Shown here one piece after another: positions 4,733 to 7,232 of a DNA stretch of 7,232 nt (the first letter of the stretch is position 1; each line of letters opens with the position of its first letter). The DNA lies in the NCBI GenBank assembly GCA_050012535.1, contig JBEKGZ010000129.1, positions 1 to 7,232 of the forward strand, written 5' to 3'. Origin of the DNA: CAVPLU01 sp050012535. Its GTDB lineage: Archaea > Thermoproteota > Bathyarchaeia > 40CM-2-53-6. The translations under genes and the position numbers were made by a program. The notes beneath the pieces are model-generated. The model saw only the letters and a list, made by a program, of their open reading frames with translations, searched no databases and was not told the DNA's origin.

Positions 4733-6610
4733 CTATTTCTTCTCCTCGTCCACGACCTTGTACTCTGCTTCAACAGTTTTCTTTCCCTGTTGCTCTTCTC
4801 CCGATGGCGGAGCTTCCTGACTCGCTTGTTGTTGAGATCTTTGAGATGCCGCCTGCTGATAGACTGCTGCGCCTGCCTCCTGAACTACCCTTCTTAGCTC
4901 TTCGACCTTGGCACTGATTTCAGCTAATCCTCCCGACTTCAATGCGTCTTTCAGTCCCTGAAGGGACTCTTGGGTCTTCGTCTTCTGCTCGGGAGTGAGT
5001 TTGTCGCCAATCTCGCCTAACGTCTTCTCAGTCGTGTAGATCAGGGAATCGGCAGTGTTACGAATTTCGGCTTCCTCCTTAGCGCGTTTATCCTGTTCGG
5101 CAAACTGCTCTGCCTCTCTTATCATTCGATCTTTCTCTGTTTGGCTAAGCTTGGTTGACGCAGTTATTTTGATTCCCATCTGCTTCCCAGTGCCCAAGTC
5201 TTTCGCAGAAACGTTAATGACGCCATCCGCGTTGATGTCGAATGTCACCTCAATCTGCGGGACACCTCGAGGTGCAGGCGGAATGCCTGTAAGGTTGAAT
5301 TGTCCCAAGCTAATATTGTCCTTAGCCATGGTGCGTTCCCCTTGCAGCACATGTATCGTGACCACCGTCTGCGAGTCGGCAGCCGTCGTAAAGGTCTGAC
5401 TCTGCCTAACTGGTATGGTCGTGTTTCGCTCGATGACCTTTGAAAGGACCGCTCCCAGGGTTTCGACCCCCAAGGAAAGAGGTGTCACGTCAAGGAGCAC
5501 TATATCTGAGATTTCTCCTGTTAAGACCGCCCCTTGAATGGCAGCGCCGATTGCCACACATTCCATCGGGTCAATTCCTCTCTCAGGCTTTTTGCCTACT
5601 ACGTCCTCGATGAATTGCTGAACGAGCGGCATCTTTGTTTGCCCGCCTATGAGGATAATCTTGTTGATCTGCGCTGGGGTCAACTTTGCATCCGATAGGG
5701 TCTTCAGGATGGGTTCCCTGATCCTCTCCACTATAGGTCTGGTCAGTTGTTCGAGTTTCGCTCTTGTCAGAGTCATGTGAAGATTCTTCGGGCCTGTAGC
5801 ATCAGTGACAATATACGGGAGATCTATGTCGGTAGTTATCAGGTTTGATAGCTCTATCTTAGCAGTCTCGGCTGCATCCTTCAAGCGTGCCATAGCTTTC
5901 ACATCTCCTCTGAGATCAATTCCTGTTTCACGCTTGAACTCTGAAACAACATAATCCATAACGGCCTGGTCGAGATCTGTTCCACCTGTTTTTGTGTCTC
6001 CACTCGTGGCTAGAACTTCAAAGACGCCTGTGCCGAAGTCCATAACCGTGGTGTCGTTTGTGCCACCGCCGAAACTGAATACTAGGATTTTCAGTTCTTG
6101 ACCAGCCTTGTCCAGACCATAGGCGAGGGCTGCTGCCGTCGGCTCATTTACAACTCTTGTTACTTTCAAGCCTGCAATCTCGCCAGCGTCTATGGTTGCT
6201 TGGCGCTGGTTGTCGTTGAAATGCGCGGGAACTGTTATCACCGCCTTGGTGATCTTCTCCCCAAGATAGGTTTCAGAATCGCGCAGAATCTTCTGCAGAA
6301 TTAACGCTGAGATTTGTTGCGGTGTGTACTCTTTCCCGTAAACCTTAACCTTATAATCCGTACCCATTTTTCGTTTGATTTCGCGTATCGTCCCTTCTGG
6401 GTTGGTAACAGCCTGTCTTCTTGCAGGTTCACCAACAAGCAGCTGTCCGTCCCTAGTAAGAGCGACGACAGACGGGAACATTTTTCCTGCGACGGTTGAT
6501 CCCTCAGCGCTTGGAATTATGGTCGGTTTTCCTCCTATGACCACAGCCGCGGCTGAATTTGTGGTTCCGAGATCGATTCCCAATATCCTCTCTCTTTTCT
6601 CGCTACTCAT
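4733..6610 (-). CDS. dnaK: Chaperone protein DnaK (Hsp70)
   Basis: An ATP-driven chaperone of the cytoplasm that binds hydrophobic peptides with DnaJ and GrpE. It is 625 aa. The nucleotide domain (about 8-368) has GIDLGTTNS at 11-19, Lys79 in IKRKMG, NEPTAAALAYGLD from 155 with catalytic Glu156, and IILIGGQTKMP. The interdomain linker is DIVLLDVTPL from 369. A substrate-binding beta domain and helical lid follow, then a Gln/Ser-rich tail ending VEAEYKVVDEEKK. The N-terminal insert of Gram-negative DnaK is absent, as in archaea and Firmicutes. The phosphate-2 motif is unusual: SFGGGTND at 179-186 instead of DLGGGTFD. The conserved Asp (194 in E. coli, 199 in Hsc70) is therefore Ser179 and the following Phe is Asn185, while Thr184 and Asp186 are kept. 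ATG 6610-6608 overlaps the grpE stop (ATGA), with GGTGA 7 bases upstream. Confidence 0.98.
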   Translation of the reverse strand: MSSEKRERILGIDLGTTNSAAAVVIGGKPTIIPSAEGSTVAGKMFPSVVALTRDGQLLVGEPARRQAVTNPEGTIREIKRKMGTDYKVKVYGKEYTPQQISALILQKILRDSETYLGEKITKAVITVPAHFNDNQRQATIDAGEIAGLKVTRVVNEPTAAALAYGLDKAGQELKILVFSFGGGTNDTTVMDFGTGVFEVLATSGDTKTGGTDLDQAVMDYVVSEFKRETGIDLRGDVKAMARLKDAAETAKIELSNLITTDIDLPYIVTDATGPKNLHMTLTRAKLEQLTRPIVERIREPILKTLSDAKLTPAQINKIILIGGQTKMPLVQQFIEDVVGKKPERGIDPMECVAIGAAIQGAVLTGEISDIVLLDVTPLSLGVETLGAVLSKVIERNTTIPVRQSQTFTTAADSQTVVTIHVLQGERTMAKDNISLGQFNLTGIPPAPRGVPQIEVTFDINADGVINVSAKDLGTGKQMGIKITASTKLSQTEKDRMIREAEQFAEQDKRAKEEAEIRNTADSLIYTTEKTLGEIGDKLTPEQKTKTQESLQGLKDALKSGGLAEISAKVEELRRVVQEAGAAVYQQAASQRSQQQASQEAPPSGEEQQGKKTVEAEYKVVDEEKK

Positions 6611-7149
6611 TTTTCATTCACCGTCTTGACTTCAGAGTTACGACTGGATGCTACTTTCACTAAGCTGGGTCTAAGTACTTTGCCGCCTAGGAGATAGCCC
6701 TTTCTAACTTCCTGTACAACCGTTCCGTCAGGATAGTCGCGTGTCCCAACTTCCTGCACAGCTTCATGTATGTGCGGGTCAAAGGGTTTTCCGACGGCTT
6801 CAATGGGACGTAGTCCTTCGCCACTGAGCGCCTTCCAGAGTTTTTTCGTTACCATCTCCATGCCTTCTAGGAGAGCGGGATCGCTCGTTTTCTTCGCCTC
6901 CTCTAGCGCAAGATCGACCTCCTCAGCGACGGGCAATATTTGTCTGATCATCCTCTCTTTTTCCCTCGTGACCCCTTCATCTATGCGGCTTTGCATATGC
7001 TTCTGAAGGTTTTCAAGGTCAGCTCGGGCGTATTTGAGCTGGCTAAGGTATGTCTCCTCGAGTTTGGTCTTCTCCTCGAGTGAAGCCTCAAGTTCTGCCA
7101 CTCTGTTTGTGCGTGTTTCCTTTTTGTTGTCGGGGTTGGGAGAGCACAT
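6607..7149 (-). CDS. grpE: Nucleotide exchange factor GrpE
   Basis: A dimeric co-chaperone that opens the DnaK nucleotide cleft to release ADP. It is 180 aa. A short polar N terminus is followed by a long charged coiled-coil helix (about 16-66). Next comes the helical bundle with ILPVAEEVDLAL (71-82) and MEMVTKKLWKAL (97-108). The C-terminal beta domain carries the family signature: KPFDPHIHEAVQEV (121-134) and VVQEVRKGYLLGGKVLRPSL (144-163). ATG 7149-7147 is the only ATG, GTG or TTG start after the in-frame TGA at 7188-7186. AAGGAG lies 13 bases upstream and GAGGT only 2, neither ideal. It is the first gene of the chaperone operon and overlaps dnaK by four bases. There is no CIRCE-type inverted repeat in the 80 bases upstream, so HrcA-type control is not indicated. 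Confidence 0.96.
   Translation of the reverse strand: MCSPNPDNKKETRTNRVAELEASLEEKTKLEETYLSQLKYARADLENLQKHMQSRIDEGVTREKERMIRQILPVAEEVDLALEEAKKTSDPALLEGMEMVTKKLWKALSGEGLRPIEAVGKPFDPHIHEAVQEVGTRDYPDGTVVQEVRKGYLLGGKVLRPSLVKVASSRNSEVKTVNEK
6618..6622 (-). promoter_or_regulatory. Ribosome binding site of dnaK
   Basis: GGTGA on the minus strand lies 7 bases before the dnaK ATG and inside the end of grpE. It supports the ATGA-overlap start, and the same motif and spacing recur before the 103-aa gene at the other end of the window. Confidence 0.55.
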
Positions 7150-7195
7150 TGACCTCTGCAGGCTCCTTGAAGGCGCACTTCCCTCTCAGACGTAT

Positions 7196-7205
7196 CTTTG
7201 TAAAT
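7196..7205 (-). promoter_or_regulatory. Possible TATA box of the grpE-dnaK-dnaJ operon
   Basis: ATTTACAAAG on the minus strand is the best TATA-like match upstream of grpE. It is centred about 51 bases before the ATG and would give a leader of roughly 25 bases. The window ends 27 bases further upstream, so B-recognition and regulator sites cannot be judged fully. Confidence 0.3.
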
Positions 7206-7232
7206 CAAGTTTGCTGAGAACCTTTGCGGGTA

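Noticed and set aside
1..7232. Global stop-codon reassignment as an explanation for the interrupted frames
   Set aside because: Well-supported genes end normally with all three stops (dnaK TAG, dnaJ TAA, grpE and Nramp TGA), so no stop codon is reassigned genome-wide.

Overview
The window looks archaeal, most probably from the TACK group (Nitrososphaerota/Thaumarchaeota or Bathyarchaeia-like); no rRNA is present to settle it. The main evidence is the DnaK sequence. It is the short form, without the N-terminal insert of Gram-negative DnaK, and as I recall it resembles thaumarchaeal DnaK over the first 80 residues. Small zinc-finger and small membrane ORFs, frequent GTG/TTG starts and GGTGA-type ribosome binding sites also fit. 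Base composition is close to balanced.

Right half (about 3388-7232, minus strand): a complete bacterial-type chaperone operon read grpE, dnaK, dnaJ. grpE and dnaK overlap by ATGA. A 47-base gap with a T5 run separates dnaK from dnaJ, and dnaJ starts with TTG. A fourth small ORF with a C-x2-C...H-x2-C motif starts inside the dnaJ stop codon (TAATG) and may belong to the operon. Together these form the Hsp70 cycle: DnaJ delivers clients and stimulates ATPase, DnaK binds peptides, GrpE exchanges nucleotide. DnaK carries Ser instead of the conserved active-site Asp of the phosphate-2 motif, which is the most concrete functional oddity here.

Middle (about 2190-3388): sparse and hard to read. It holds a purine-rich minus strand with a possible small basic ORF, a plus-strand orphan of 108 aa (2717-3043), a convergent junction with two hairpins, and a minus-strand frame encoding a two-helix membrane hairpin. 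That frame continues past TAG and TGA into a Pro/Gly/Met-rich tail.

Left part (1-2189, minus strand): an Nramp/MntH-type Mn2+/Fe2+ transporter, then a possible 45-aa ORF whose stop overlaps (GTGA) the start of a 103-aa protein of unknown function with a strong ribosome binding site. Beyond this lies a protein-like frame broken by a probable frameshift and three in-frame stops, most simply a pseudogene.

No tRNA, rRNA, CRISPR array, insertion sequence or transposase was seen. The two stop-interrupted frames share a TCTAGGA context at three of their TAG codons. This is worth checking, but chance or ordinary gene decay remains the default explanation.
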